64,000 bases of DNA from Lentisphaerota bacterium (GCA_017134815.1 CP071032.1:310001-374000), one strand, 5' to 3'. Shown: positions 26,803-36,785, counted from the first letter of the stretch. Translations and numbers: made by a program. The notes: generated from the sequence alone by a model not told the origin.

Positions 26803-27090
26803 ATGCCTACTCCTGTCGCTACTCTCGGAAGTGTAACTGTGACTGGTGATTTTGTCACAGGCCTGTGTGTAACTTGTATTAGAATGGGAATGCCGGCTGC
26901 AACAATTGGCAACCCCGTTATGGGTGCTGCCTGTGTTGGGGCAATAACGGTAAGTTCCAGTTTAACCACCATCAGGCAGGGACTGCCTGTTGCCAACATA
27001 ACCGCAGTTGTTAACGGCGCTAATCCAATTCTTGGATTCCCCATGGTCACTGCTGTTGGAGTTTCACCGGCTATTACAATAATCCGATAG
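26803..27090 (+). CDS. PAAR-like spike-tip protein
   Basis: A 95-residue protein, small and rich in Val, Thr, Gly and Pro, with the repeating pattern of PAAR-type cone proteins that cap the VgrG spike (GMPAATIGNPVMGA, then QGLPVANITAVVNGANP). It lies 13 bases after clpV and 16 before the first vgrG, the usual position. It has no histidine at all, although standard PAAR proteins bind zinc with three His and one Cys; Cys at 22, 25 and 44 are the only obvious metal ligands. The call rests on size, pattern and place; the missing His residues make it a divergent member. Confidence 0.72.
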   Translation: MPTPVATLGSVTVTGDFVTGLCVTCIRMGMPAATIGNPVMGAACVGAITVSSSLTTIRQGLPVANITAVVNGANPILGFPMVTAVGVSPAITIIR

Positions 27091-27106
27091 TGTACAGGGG
27101 GTCAGT

Positions 27107-30100
27107 ATGCCTGTATTATATACGCAAGATAACCGTGACCTTCAAATCAAGATAAATGGAAAAGAAGGCAAGGATTCATTTGGTAATGACAAGATTCTCA
27201 TTGCGGAGATAATAGAAGGATCGTACGAGGCCCTGGCAGCCCCGTTCTGTCTTAATCTTAAGATTTTATCGCCCGCAACAGGCGCGCCGCTGGCAGTGAA
27301 TGAAATGCTGGGGCGCAATACCACTGTTAAATTAAAGAAAAATCGTGGTGGCTGGAGACAATTTAACGGTGTCATTACTGATTTTATTTTTGAAGGGTAC
27401 TACTGTTATGAGACGCAGCATGGAGATGCTGTGAGTAATACTGACCTCTATCAATACAGCGTTATTTTAAGGCCCGGCTTGTATTTGCTGAAGCGCAGCC
27501 GCAAGAGCCGGGTTTTTCACAATATGTCACCACGGTCGATTATTCACAATATACTTGCCGCCTGGAAAATCGAATTTCAGGATGAACTTTATAACAGTTC
27601 CAATGAAGTGAGGAAATACTACGACTTTGAACAGTGCGTACAGTATGATGAAAGTGACTTTGATTTTATTTCGCGCCTCATGGAAGCAGAGGGTATTTAC
27701 TACAGCTTCCGACAGGAGGAAGACGAAAAGAAAGGCCCTGTTCATAAAATGATTCTCCGGGATTCAAATCCCGCGATTGACTCCAGATTAAGGTTTGATC
27801 CGGATGGACACGAGGAAATGGTATCCGAATTCGCAGCTGGCGAAAGTGTGGCCCCCGGGGCGGTTCGTCTGGATGATTATGATTATCGCCAGGCCGATGT
27901 GACCTTTTTTAACTACGATGACACAGAAGTGAATCAGGAGACCGATCTCGGTGCTTATGCCGGAAATATGCTTATCAGTAACTTTGAAGCTGGTTTTACC
28001 ACTCTCCAAAACAAGTCTGAAACGCCCAGATACCGTAAAAAACTAAAGTGTATAGCAGCACAAAGACTGCGCTCTGAACAGTATAAATGGCATGGTGTGA
28101 CCAGTAATCGCGGAATTACTGCCGGTACTGCATTTTCTCTTACTAATTTTCCCGGCGGTAAAATCAGCGGGTTAATAACCAGAGTTGATTTTCTGGCAAA
28201 AACCACACCTTTTGCCACGGCTGGTGCTGCAGTTAAATCTGATTATATGTCAAGTTTCAGAACGAGGTTTACTGCTCAGGAATTAACTCAGCCATACCGT
28301 CCGGGACTGAAAGTGAAGACTCCACGTATTAACTCGACCTTAAGTGCCAGAGTGATAACAGTTGAAAATCCACCGGCTGCTTTTGAAGGGAATGTCAGAA
28401 CAGTCAGCAAAGCTGCTGACAGTGCGGCGGCAGCACTGCAGTTCGGAGCAGACCTGGGGGGTAATCCTGTAGGCATTGAGTCCGATACCTGTCGAGTCAA
28501 GATCCTGATGAACTGGCGTAATACAGATGCGGATAATCAACCTGACTTTGGCTCCATGTGGCTGCATGCGCGTTTTGGACAAATCTGGGCCGATCCAAAC
28601 AGCGGCAAATTTGAAATTCCGCGCAAAGGGCAGGAGGTAATGGTCAATTTTGTAAATGGTAATCCCGCCTTGCCGGTAGTAGTTGGGAGTCTTTATAACA
28701 GCGTGGTTGCACCACCGATAGATCTGAAAAGTTCTCAAGGCATATACAGTTCATTTATGCGTTCGGCTTCGGTTAGCAGTTCGAGTGAAACACCGAATGC
28801 ATATAAGTCACCGGTTTCGCTTGAGAGTAATATGCCGCTGCCAATGGCGGTCTACGATCTGGGCAAGAAGGAAAAACAGAAAAAATACAGCCAGATTTCT
28901 ATATTCAACATGGATAACGGCAAGTTTTCCGAGCCCAGAGTCAGAGATGATGCTTTTATGACCCGGTGGTTTTTTCCTGCTGGAGAACCGTCAATTCAAA
29001 ACCTGGTTGATGATTGTGAAAAAATACATAAAGGCAGCAGTTCAAGCGGCTCCAAAATGTTTTTTGAGGGCATCAACATGTATTCCAATAAAGATGTTCT
29101 TAACCAGTCAGCTCAAAGCCAGTACATAAATGCCGGCAAGGATATTCAGATTTGTGCCGCTAACTCAATAACCCTTCAGGTGGGACGCAGCAAGATTACC
29201 ATCAAAGACGACGGTGTCTCTTTGAAAAACAGCTTTGGAGACCCGATCTGGTCAACAGGGTATATTGAGGATTACCGCAGCAGTGATGGCGCAGCTCCGA
29301 AACAGCCTAAGTTTAATATTCCAAGCTTCAGTTCTTCGGTGTCCGTTGTTCCTGGAACCATTGGGATCAGTGCGCCGAACTGCTTTATGCAGGGCAGTTA
29401 TTCCGCATCAATCAAAACCTGGTTTGGGTCAAAGCTCAGCGGCGATATCGGCGCCAGTGGAGTGCGCGGCATGACAACTTCTGTCCGTGGCGGTGCCAGT
29501 TTGAAAAATATGATCGGCGACATTGTTTCACTGGTCAGTAAAATGTCAGGAGACTTAAGAGCGTTTTCAAAGAGCGATTCCGACGTTATCGGCACGGATA
29601 CGATGGGGGCGTTGCCGGCTCTGTATTCGCAGTTGATGATGACTTATAATACGTTTATGAATGTATACAATACTATCAAGATAATCAAAAACATGTTCAG
29701 TCTGAAATCTTCTTCAATCAGCCTTAAATACGACAGTATGAATAAGAGCAGCAAGAAAATAAAGCTGGATTCGCCTGAAATAGATGTAAACGGCAATATT
29801 CTGGGTGCATATATCGGGATTGTGGATGAAATGTCTGCCAATACAATTCCAGGCCTTGATGACGCGATACAGGCGATAGCTTCGTTTGCAGCTATTACTC
29901 AGCGAAAAACAGATGTAGCCCAGATAAGTAACCGATCTATAAAAAGTGATTCAATGCAGCTTGATGAAAGCGATACAAGTCTGGCGTCAAGCGAAAATGA
30001 GGTTACTAACAGTAAGTTGTCTGCTTCTGACAATGAGACTGCAGCATTGAATAATGAAACTCAAGTTACCGACAGTAAAACCGGAGTGGTAACTTCTGGA

Positions 30101-30232
30101 CAGAGTGTCTCCGAAAACCAGATGGCGGCAACCAGCAGTGAAGTGGCGGCTGTCAGCAGCGAGACCAGTGCGGTGGAAACACCGGTAAGCGTCTCCAAAC
30201 TTGAAACCTCAGCTATGGATATAGCTACTTAA
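27107..30232 (+). CDS. tssI: T6SS spike protein VgrG, copy 1, with long C-terminal extension
   Basis: A 1041-residue trimeric spike protein. The gp27-like N-terminal ring spans roughly 1-400 (LYTQDNRDLQIKI, EGIYYSFRQEED). The gp5-like OB domain begins near 450 (CRVKILMNWRNT, IPRKGQEVMVNFVNGNP, VVVGSLYN). The beta-helix needle reaches about residue 705 (MFFEGINMYSN, VGRSKITIKDDGVSL). An extension of about 240 residues follows with YSASIKTWFGS and a hydrophobic helix-like segment. The last 94 residues are a Ser/Thr/Glu-rich tail with a seven-residue period. No known toxin domain is seen. GGGGG precedes the start. Its partner gene follows 18 bases later. Confidence 0.93.
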   Translation: MPVLYTQDNRDLQIKINGKEGKDSFGNDKILIAEIIEGSYEALAAPFCLNLKILSPATGAPLAVNEMLGRNTTVKLKKNRGGWRQFNGVITDFIFEGYYCYETQHGDAVSNTDLYQYSVILRPGLYLLKRSRKSRVFHNMSPRSIIHNILAAWKIEFQDELYNSSNEVRKYYDFEQCVQYDESDFDFISRLMEAEGIYYSFRQEEDEKKGPVHKMILRDSNPAIDSRLRFDPDGHEEMVSEFAAGESVAPGAVRLDDYDYRQADVTFFNYDDTEVNQETDLGAYAGNMLISNFEAGFTTLQNKSETPRYRKKLKCIAAQRLRSEQYKWHGVTSNRGITAGTAFSLTNFPGGKISGLITRVDFLAKTTPFATAGAAVKSDYMSSFRTRFTAQELTQPYRPGLKVKTPRINSTLSARVITVENPPAAFEGNVRTVSKAADSAAAALQFGADLGGNPVGIESDTCRVKILMNWRNTDADNQPDFGSMWLHARFGQIWADPNSGKFEIPRKGQEVMVNFVNGNPALPVVVGSLYNSVVAPPIDLKSSQGIYSSFMRSASVSSSSETPNAYKSPVSLESNMPLPMAVYDLGKKEKQKKYSQISIFNMDNGKFSEPRVRDDAFMTRWFFPAGEPSIQNLVDDCEKIHKGSSSSGSKMFFEGINMYSNKDVLNQSAQSQYINAGKDIQICAANSITLQVGRSKITIKDDGVSLKNSFGDPIWSTGYIEDYRSSDGAAPKQPKFNIPSFSSSVSVVPGTIGISAPNCFMQGSYSASIKTWFGSKLSGDIGASGVRGMTTSVRGGASLKNMIGDIVSLVSKMSGDLRAFSKSDSDVIGTDTMGALPALYSQLMMTYNTFMNVYNTIKIIKNMFSLKSSSISLKYDSMNKSSKKIKLDSPEIDVNGNILGAYIGIVDEMSANTIPGLDDAIQAIASFAAITQRKTDVAQISNRSIKSDSMQLDESDTSLASSENEVTNSKLSASDNETAALNNETQVTDSKTGVVTSGQSVSENQMAATSSEVAAVSSETSAVETPVSVSKLETSAMDIAT
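29948..30229 (+). repeat. Heptad-repeat tail of VgrG 1
   Basis: Thirteen consecutive seven-residue units close the protein, for example SENEVTN, SKLSASD, NETAALN, NETQVTD, SKTGVVT. The pattern is small/polar at position 1 and an aliphatic residue at position 5. The units are diverged at DNA level, so this is a protein repeat and not a recent tandem duplication. A coiled-coil or triple-stranded stalk is inferred. Confidence 0.75.
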
Positions 30233-30250
30233 TTGTATGGAGAAACAGTT

Positions 30251-31495
30251 ATGTCATGGGACGGAAAAGGTTTTAGCAAGCCGCTGATAATGCTTGATTT
30301 CAAGACTCCGCTGGAGGCTGTCAAAAAAAACGCATATCGACCGGACGAAGATGTTGAAGCTTTACTGGATAAGGATATGACTTCAGAGCAGTTTATTGCT
30401 GCTCTCAGGTCAAATGGCATGATAAAAGAGGCTTGTGATTTCATGTGCTTCTGTGTCAACCGGCGCATAGGTGTATGGTGGGCTTTTAACTGTGTCGAAG
30501 CAGTTAATTCTGAAATTGAGGAGCAGCTTAAGAAATCTCCATTGAGTTTTGAAGAGCAGCAGCAGAACGAGGTGGAAGCAAAAGTCGCTCAGTGGAGCGA
30601 TCGTTCCGGACTCGACGCAATCAAGGCAAAGCATGACGCTCAGGCCCAGGCATCTATAAAGACAATGGAAAAGCTGGCTGGTCCAGAAATAACCAACCCG
30701 AAAGACCCGCTTGCCAGGCCGCAGGCATTGCTCCGGCAGCAGCTGGATAATGACTTTGCCAGCCTGGACAATGTTATGAATGAAATGTCAGCTGCAATAA
30801 GTGCCCTGCCGCAACAAGACCGCCTGGCAGCACAGAGCTTGGTTGAAAAGATCTACGCTAAGTATGAAACCGAAAACGGTATCCACCCGATGAAGGCATT
30901 GGAACAGGGTATTATGAAAGCAATTGTTCCTGAACCAGTCCCACAGGATACTGCTTTGAGAGATCAATACTTTGCGGCTATTAACCATAAGATTGAAGCT
31001 GTAAAAGAATATATTGATCAGACAATCAATAAGCATTTTCCGCTTAAAATGCCCGGCTTGCCTAAGATGCCTTCAAAAAAGAAAATAGATGATGCTCTCT
31101 TTGCTGTAAAGCGGTGGATTCTGACTCCCACTGACGAGAATGGTAAACTGGCACTGGAGGCTGGAAAACCAGTAGTGAAAGAGCCTGAAGGCATTTGCGC
31201 TTTAGCCGCCTACTGGAGCAGTACAAACTTAACTCCGGAGGCAAAGCAACCTTTATATTCTCCCCCGGGACTGGCTGCAAACGGTTTTTTAAATACGCTC
31301 TTCCTGTGTGCCATGAAAAAAGGCGGCAGCAAGGATTATGACCAGAGGTATGAGGAATACTTTGATCTCGGTATTGATGTGTTGACAGGAGTGAAGACCT
31401 GGGATAAGGAATGGGAAAAAGAGAAAGTCAGGATCCGGAAGGCTGAAGAGGAAGTATTGCGGCCTCCCAAATACGGTTTCGGCAGAGAAAAATAG
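30251..31495 (+). CDS. VgrG-partner protein, copy 1 (unknown function)
   Basis: A 414-residue protein without signal peptide or membrane segment. The N-terminal domain starts MSWDGKGFSKPLIMLDF and contains NRRIGVWWAFNCVE (about 70-83), resembling the VWWA motif that I associate, from memory, with DUF6931; unverified. A helical, charged middle (about 85-290) follows. The C-terminal domain has RWILTPTDENGK, EGICALAAYWSSTNLTPE, FLCAMKKGG and a final YGFGREK. ATG 30251 has GGAG eight bases upstream. It is one of three paralogues, each directly after a vgrG, so a role in loading, folding or delivery with that VgrG is inferred. No toxin motif is visible. Confidence 0.85.
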   Translation: MSWDGKGFSKPLIMLDFKTPLEAVKKNAYRPDEDVEALLDKDMTSEQFIAALRSNGMIKEACDFMCFCVNRRIGVWWAFNCVEAVNSEIEEQLKKSPLSFEEQQQNEVEAKVAQWSDRSGLDAIKAKHDAQAQASIKTMEKLAGPEITNPKDPLARPQALLRQQLDNDFASLDNVMNEMSAAISALPQQDRLAAQSLVEKIYAKYETENGIHPMKALEQGIMKAIVPEPVPQDTALRDQYFAAINHKIEAVKEYIDQTINKHFPLKMPGLPKMPSKKKIDDALFAVKRWILTPTDENGKLALEAGKPVVKEPEGICALAAYWSSTNLTPEAKQPLYSPPGLAANGFLNTLFLCAMKKGGSKDYDQRYEEYFDLGIDVLTGVKTWDKEWEKEKVRIRKAEEEVLRPPKYGFGREK

Positions 31496-32334
31496 TCCTT
31501 TCGGTATTAAGTAATGCTTTTGTTGTTACTGCCTTTGCTGTTTAAAAGTATACCTTCTCAATGCTATTGTTTCCCCCCTTGAAAATAATTCATCAAAGAC
31601 AATGCTGGCCAGCCTTGTCTACATATTTTTTTATGCATAAAATTGTCTTATAAAACAGCGTTTCATCCTTTACATTTTCAGCCAGTGAGGGTATACTAAT
31701 AGTTATAAGCTAGAGGGGGCTTTACAAGATTTGCTTTGAACATGCTGCAGCGTTGTCTGGGGCTAATGCCGAGTATCAGGGGGAAACTTCAAAATTATTC
31801 ACTATGTATTTATTTTTCCGGTAATTTATAGTGAAGCTCAAAGAAACTTACAACAGTTTTCTGATTGTTTTTTATTGTAAAGGGTAAAAATTTGAGGAGT
31901 AAATTGTAAAGGAGCCTGTTTCTATTTCCAAAAAACACGGGTATGAGTTAGTTTAAGTTTTCTGCCATTACATATTTAAACTATTTCCCAGCAAGTATTA
32001 CCAGGAACCCCGAAATAACGGCAGAATTGTTTTTCACATTTCCTGAGGAGAATACGGGTAGACATTCAACTCTGTTTGATGCCTGCGGTGCTTTGCGTAT
32101 AACGGAGCCAGGCATCTCGAAACTGCCGAAACAAGCCATTATCTGAGTTTTTGTTTCCGCGGAAGGTATTTGGAGAAAATCAATTTTGAGGTGTGATATG
32201 TCTACCCATAGAGTTTGTAATGACGCATTATTGCTGCCTGAAAAGCTAACCGCAGCCTGCCTTTCATACACTGTCTATTCCGATCTGTTATCAGTCTTTT
32301 CATTTTTTCTAAACATGCCGGATAGGAGCAGATC
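31496..32334. other. 839-base gap between cassettes 1 and 2, possible relic coding
   Basis: Mostly AT-rich. A frame from 31952 to a TGA at 32144-32146 is open for 64 codons and reads like ordinary protein but has no ATG, suggesting a decayed gene. Two other frames are covered in a separate entry. The spacing is far larger than the 44-90-base gaps elsewhere in the cassette array, so a promoter for cassette 2 may lie here. No terminator after partner 1 is obvious. Confidence 0.4.
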
Positions 32335-32338
32335 ATGA
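32198..32338 (+). CDS. Possible 46-residue ORF coupled to vgrG 2
   Basis: An ATG at 32198 with GAGG six bases upstream opens a 46-codon frame whose TGA overlaps the vgrG 2 ATG (ATGA at 32335-32338). The product (begins MSTHRVCNDALLL, with a hydrophobic LLSVFSFFL stretch) matches nothing I know. The start-stop overlap and ribosome site favour translation, perhaps as a leader; its small size leaves chance as an alternative. No equivalent precedes vgrG 1 or 3. Confidence 0.25.
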   Translation: MSTHRVCNDALLLPEKLTAACLSYTVYSDLLSVFSFFLNMPDRSRS

Positions 32339-35300
32339 CAAAGTATACTCAGCAAAACCGAAATCTGCAGATCGAAATTGAAGGCAAAACCGGAAAAGAT
32401 GAAAGCGGCAATAATTATGTTCTGCTTTCGCAAATAATGGAAGGTTCATATCAGGAGCTGGCACAGCCTTTCAAGCTGATTCTGAAGCTTGCTTCTCCTG
32501 TTACAAGTTCCCCGCTGACAGCAGCCGACATGCTTGGACGGAATACGACAGTAAAACTCAAAAAGGACGATGATACCTGGAGGCTGTTCAATGGAATTCT
32601 GTCCGGATTCTGCTGTAAAGGTTATTATTCTTATGCAGAGTGTGGGCATGAGGTCTATAACACAGATCTTTATGAATACGAGGCGGTATTAAGCCCGAAG
32701 TTGCTGATGCTGAAAAACAGTATTAAAAACCGTGTTTTCCACGATAAAAAACCAACTGCTGTAATTACCAGCATACTGTCTGACTGGAATATTGAATATG
32801 AAAGCAAACTGACTTCAAGCGAGGATGATACAAAGGCTTATTATGAAATTGAACAAGTAGTGCAGTATGAAGAAAGTGACCTTGATTTCTTATCCAGACT
32901 GCTGGAAAAAGATGGTATTTTTTATAACTTCTGGCAGGGCGAGGATGACAACGGCAACCCGATTCACAAGCTGGTATTGAGGGATTCAAACCCTGCATCT
33001 GAACTGGATCTGAAATTTGATTCGGGTGGTGATTCTGAAGCTGTAAAAAAGTTTTCTTTTGGTGAAGATGTAGTTCCTAATGCGGTTCGTACTGATAATT
33101 ATGACTTCAGACAGGCAGATGTTACTTTTTTCAATTATGACGACACTCATATCAATCAAACTACTGAGCTGGGTTCATATGCCAATAAAATGCTGGTCAA
33201 CAGATTTGATGCAGGTTTTGTCTCAACCAAAAGCAAATCTGATGCATCAAAGTACCGGAAAAAACTTAAAAAACTCGCAGCAGCCCGCTGGCGCAGCGCG
33301 GCTTATTGCTGGCACGGGACTACTGGTAATCGCTCAATAGCTTCCGGGACAGGTTTTACCATGACTGGCTTCCCCGGCAATGAAATCAAAGGGGTAGTTA
33401 CCAGAGTGGAATTTACAGCAAAAACAACGCCTTTCACTGTTTTGACTGGTACCGTCAAAAAGGATATTAAAAATGGCTTCAAGGCAACATTCTGGGCACA
33501 TGATCTGGAGCAACCCTTTAAACCTCAGCTCAGGACCAAAACCCCCAAAACTTTTGCAACGACAAGTGCCAGAGTCATTACTGTAGAAAACATACCAACT
33601 TCAACGGAGGAGACCGAATTCCAGTTTAATTCAGATCTCGGTGGTAATCCAACTCTGCTGGATTCTTCCACCTGCAGAGTAAAAATACTTATGAACTGGC
33701 GAAATACTCTCGACGACAATACTCCTGATTTCAGCACAATGTGGCTGAATGCCAGGTTTGGGCAGATGTGGGCCGACCCTAACAGCGGCAGCTTTGATAT
33801 ACCGCGTAAAGGACAGGAAGTACTGGTATCTTTTGTTAACGGCAATCTGGCACAGCCGGTTATTGTCGGCAGTCTTTATAACAGTGTGATTAATCCGCCG
33901 ATAGATGCAAGTCTTACTGAGGGTATTTATGGAAACCTGATGCGTACTACTGCTGTTGCCGCCAATAAAAACGGCGGCTATGACGCGACATCATCACTTG
34001 TTGACAGTATGCCGCTGCCGATGGCTGCGTATGACCTTGGACAGAAGAAGAACCGGAAAGGCTATAGTGAAATTTCAATGTTCAGTATGGATAACGGACA
34101 GTTCAGTGAGCCTTCCTATGACGACGCTGATTTTATGACCACCTGGTTTTTCCCGGCGGGGGCACCGCCTATTTCAACGCTGGTGGGATATAAGGATTCT
34201 CTGGGGTCAGGTTCTGCTGGTAAGAGCATGTTCTTTGAGGGGATCAATATGTATTCCAATAATGACGTGCTGAATCAGGCGGCCCAAAGCCAGATTATAA
34301 ATGCCGGAACAAATATTCAGATCAGTGCCGGCAGTTCAATTACTCTTGAGGTTGGACGCAGCAAGATAACGTTAACAGACAAAGGCATTGCTCTTACTAA
34401 TACTTTTGGAGCTAAGAACAAGTATGCCGGCTATGTCGCGGCATATCAGGATGTAGATAATAATGCTCCTGAAGCGCCATCATGGAGTCTGTCGACCTTC
34501 AGTTCTTCACTGGCTCTGGTACCCGGGCTTGCTGGATTAACCGCGCCGCTTTCTTCAGTTTGCGGTACTTACCTGGCCAATGTCAAAACCTGGTGGGGCT
34601 CTGAGTGCGGCGGTATGATTGGCAACACCGGCGTAAAAGGCCTGAAGTCGAATGTAGCTGGCGGCTTTGATTTGAGTTCCTGTCTGGAAAACCTGGCGAA
34701 AATTGTAAATAATGTTATTCAGGATGTATGTGGCAATGTTGGTACTAAAGCGAGTCTTTACGGTGGCGGCAGTATTAACGCCAGTCTGAACCTGATACTT
34801 CAGACTCTTCTTATGGAAGGGGTATTGTTAACAATAATAGGAACAATAACCATGTTTTTGGGTAAGTCTGGTTTTAAGGCTTCTGCCATTGAACTGCAGA
34901 CAAATTCAATGGTAAACAGCTCTGATGAGATCAGCCATGATGCACCAGTGGTAAAACTGCAGGCTAATCCGTTTGGAGGTTATTTTAACCTTGCCAGACA
35001 AATTGGCGATATGGCCGGCGCCGGCAATGTCGTTACAGGGATGATGCAGCAGGCAGCTATAACTCAGCATAAACTGGACTTGATTGAAATTGAGATGCGA
35101 ACCTTGAAGAAGGATGAAATGCAGCTTCAGGATTCCAGTACCGGTGTTCAGGAAAATAACAGCAAAGTATCTGAAGAGGAACTTGAAGCGCATAATGACA
35201 GTGCCCAGGTCCTGGAGAGCAACGTGGATGTTGTCAAGGATGAAGCAGGTGTCGTTAACGATGAAGCTAAGGTTTCAAAAGCTGAGCAGAAGCTGGCCGA

Positions 35301-35400
35301 ATCAGAAGTTAAAGCTACGGGACAGAAACTCGAAGCTGTCGAAAATGATATTAGAACTATGATTATTCAAAATAACTTAATGGACTGTGAGCTGATGTAG
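32335..35400 (+). CDS. tssI: T6SS spike protein VgrG, copy 2, with long C-terminal extension
   Basis: A 1021-residue VgrG built like copy 1: ring domain at 1-400 (YTQQNRNLQIEIEG), OB domain from about 436 (CRVKILMNWRNT, IPRKGQEVLVSFVNGN, VIVGSLYN), needle to about 690 (MFFEGINMYSNNDVLNQAAQ, VGRSKITLTDKGIAL), then an extension with YLANVKTWWGSECGG and a membrane-like hydrophobic stretch (LLMEGVLLTIIGTITMFLG, about 824-842). It ends in an Glu/Ser/Val-rich heptad tail. AGGAG lies six bases before the ATG. The partner gene follows 44 bases later. No known effector domain. Confidence 0.93.
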   Translation: MTKYTQQNRNLQIEIEGKTGKDESGNNYVLLSQIMEGSYQELAQPFKLILKLASPVTSSPLTAADMLGRNTTVKLKKDDDTWRLFNGILSGFCCKGYYSYAECGHEVYNTDLYEYEAVLSPKLLMLKNSIKNRVFHDKKPTAVITSILSDWNIEYESKLTSSEDDTKAYYEIEQVVQYEESDLDFLSRLLEKDGIFYNFWQGEDDNGNPIHKLVLRDSNPASELDLKFDSGGDSEAVKKFSFGEDVVPNAVRTDNYDFRQADVTFFNYDDTHINQTTELGSYANKMLVNRFDAGFVSTKSKSDASKYRKKLKKLAAARWRSAAYCWHGTTGNRSIASGTGFTMTGFPGNEIKGVVTRVEFTAKTTPFTVLTGTVKKDIKNGFKATFWAHDLEQPFKPQLRTKTPKTFATTSARVITVENIPTSTEETEFQFNSDLGGNPTLLDSSTCRVKILMNWRNTLDDNTPDFSTMWLNARFGQMWADPNSGSFDIPRKGQEVLVSFVNGNLAQPVIVGSLYNSVINPPIDASLTEGIYGNLMRTTAVAANKNGGYDATSSLVDSMPLPMAAYDLGQKKNRKGYSEISMFSMDNGQFSEPSYDDADFMTTWFFPAGAPPISTLVGYKDSLGSGSAGKSMFFEGINMYSNNDVLNQAAQSQIINAGTNIQISAGSSITLEVGRSKITLTDKGIALTNTFGAKNKYAGYVAAYQDVDNNAPEAPSWSLSTFSSSLALVPGLAGLTAPLSSVCGTYLANVKTWWGSECGGMIGNTGVKGLKSNVAGGFDLSSCLENLAKIVNNVIQDVCGNVGTKASLYGGGSINASLNLILQTLLMEGVLLTIIGTITMFLGKSGFKASAIELQTNSMVNSSDEISHDAPVVKLQANPFGGYFNLARQIGDMAGAGNVVTGMMQQAAITQHKLDLIEIEMRTLKKDEMQLQDSSTGVQENNSKVSEEELEAHNDSAQVLESNVDVVKDEAGVVNDEAKVSKAEQKLAESEVKATGQKLEAVENDIRTMIIQNNLMDCELM
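35107..35358 (+). repeat. Heptad-repeat tail of VgrG 2
   Basis: Twelve consecutive seven-residue units, for example QENNSKV, SEEELEA, HNDSAQV, LESNVDV, VKDEAGV, VNDEAKV, with a hydrophobic residue at the unit end and acidic residues inside, followed by 13 non-repeat residues. This copy is more acidic than that of VgrG 1 but has the same period. Confidence 0.75.
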
Positions 35401-35444
35401 GTTACTGGCAATTTAAGTATTTTATTTTTAACAGGAGACGCATT

Positions 35445-36695
35445 ATGTCTTGGGATGGAAAAGATTTTAGCAAACCGCTGATAATGCTGGATTTTACTAC
35501 AGTCCAGGATGCTATTAATAAAAACGCCTACGAACCAGATGAAGATGTGGAAAAACTTATCAGTGAAAATATGACTTCAGAACGGCTCATCGCACTTTTG
35601 CGGTCTAAAGGCATGGTAAAGGAAGCTTGTGACTTCATGTCTTTCTGTGTCAACCGCAGAGTAGGTGTCTGGTGGGCCTACCTCTGTGTGGAAACTGTAA
35701 ATAAGGAAATTGAAGAAGAGTATAAACGTAATCCATTGACATTTGAAGAAAGGCAGAAAAAAGAAGTTAAAGAGAGAGTGGCAGAATGGAAAGACACTTC
35801 TGAGCTTGATGCGATAAAAGATCAGTATATGGGGAATATAAGTAACTTCAAAGCCAGTATGGACAAACTTTCCGGGCCGAGAATTACTGATCCGAAAGAT
35901 CCTTTAAAAGGCACTCAGGATTTAATTCACAGTCAGATGGATAAAAACAGCCTTGATTTTTCGGTAAAGGAAATTCAAAAAGCTATTGGAAACATGGATC
36001 CGAAAGCTGTCAGCGAGGCCAGAGACCTGCTGAATAAAGGATATGCAAAATATGAAGCCAGGCATGGTATTCATCCCTTAAAGGCTATTGAGCAGGAGCT
36101 GATGAAAGGTATTGCTCCTGAACCGGTGCCTGAGGACACTAGTTTGCGAGACAAGTATTTTGCGACAATTCAAAGCAAAATAGAATCAATCAAACAGTAT
36201 ATTAATGATAGTATGGGTAAGCATTTCCCATTGAATATTCCGGGACTGCCCAAGCAGGCGTCCAAGGAAAAGATTGACGGTGCACTGTTTGCTGCTAAAC
36301 GCTGGATACTTGCTCCAACTGATGCCAACGGCAAAATTGCCATGGATTCGGCTAGAAAGGTGGCTTCTGAGCCGGAAGGGTTTTGTGCGCTTTCCGCTTT
36401 CTGGAGTTGTACAAATTTGACTCCAGGAGAGAAAACTCAAGTTGTACCGCCTCCAGGGCTGTATTCCAACGGTATAAAGAGTACTGTTTTCATGTGTGCC
36501 ATGAAAAAAGGCGGCAATAAGAAATACGATGAAAGATATGAGGATTTTTTCAATATAGGAATAGATTGTGTTTGCGGTATTAAAACCTGGGACGAGGCCT
36601 GGAAGAAGGAGGCGGCAAGGATTGTCGGCAAGGATAATTCCAAGAACCTTGAGTCCCAGTACGGGTTTGGCCGAGAGGCACCACAACCGGAATAG
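35445..36695 (+). CDS. VgrG-partner protein, copy 2 (unknown function)
   Basis: A 416-residue paralogue of the 30251 protein, alignable over its whole length. It shares MSWDGKDFSKPLIMLDF, the VNRRVGVWWAYLCVE segment, FPLNIPGLPKQASKEKIDGA, RWILAPTDANGK, EGFCALSAFWSCTNLTP, TVFMCAMKKGG and the closing YGFGRE. The middle region (about 85-240) is charged and less conserved. AGGAG is seven bases before the ATG. It lies 44 bases after vgrG 2 and 90 before vgrG 3. Function unknown; see copy 1 for the reasoning about an adaptor or effector role. Confidence 0.87.
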   Translation: MSWDGKDFSKPLIMLDFTTVQDAINKNAYEPDEDVEKLISENMTSERLIALLRSKGMVKEACDFMSFCVNRRVGVWWAYLCVETVNKEIEEEYKRNPLTFEERQKKEVKERVAEWKDTSELDAIKDQYMGNISNFKASMDKLSGPRITDPKDPLKGTQDLIHSQMDKNSLDFSVKEIQKAIGNMDPKAVSEARDLLNKGYAKYEARHGIHPLKAIEQELMKGIAPEPVPEDTSLRDKYFATIQSKIESIKQYINDSMGKHFPLNIPGLPKQASKEKIDGALFAAKRWILAPTDANGKIAMDSARKVASEPEGFCALSAFWSCTNLTPGEKTQVVPPPGLYSNGIKSTVFMCAMKKGGNKKYDERYEDFFNIGIDCVCGIKTWDEAWKKEAARIVGKDNSKNLESQYGFGREAPQPE

Positions 36696-36785
36696 TATTA
36701 ATGCTCTTTTTAAGGTTTGAAAATTATTATATATTCATGTAAGATAATAACATGAGGAAAAACCAAATGAGGCAGGGAGAGGAGC

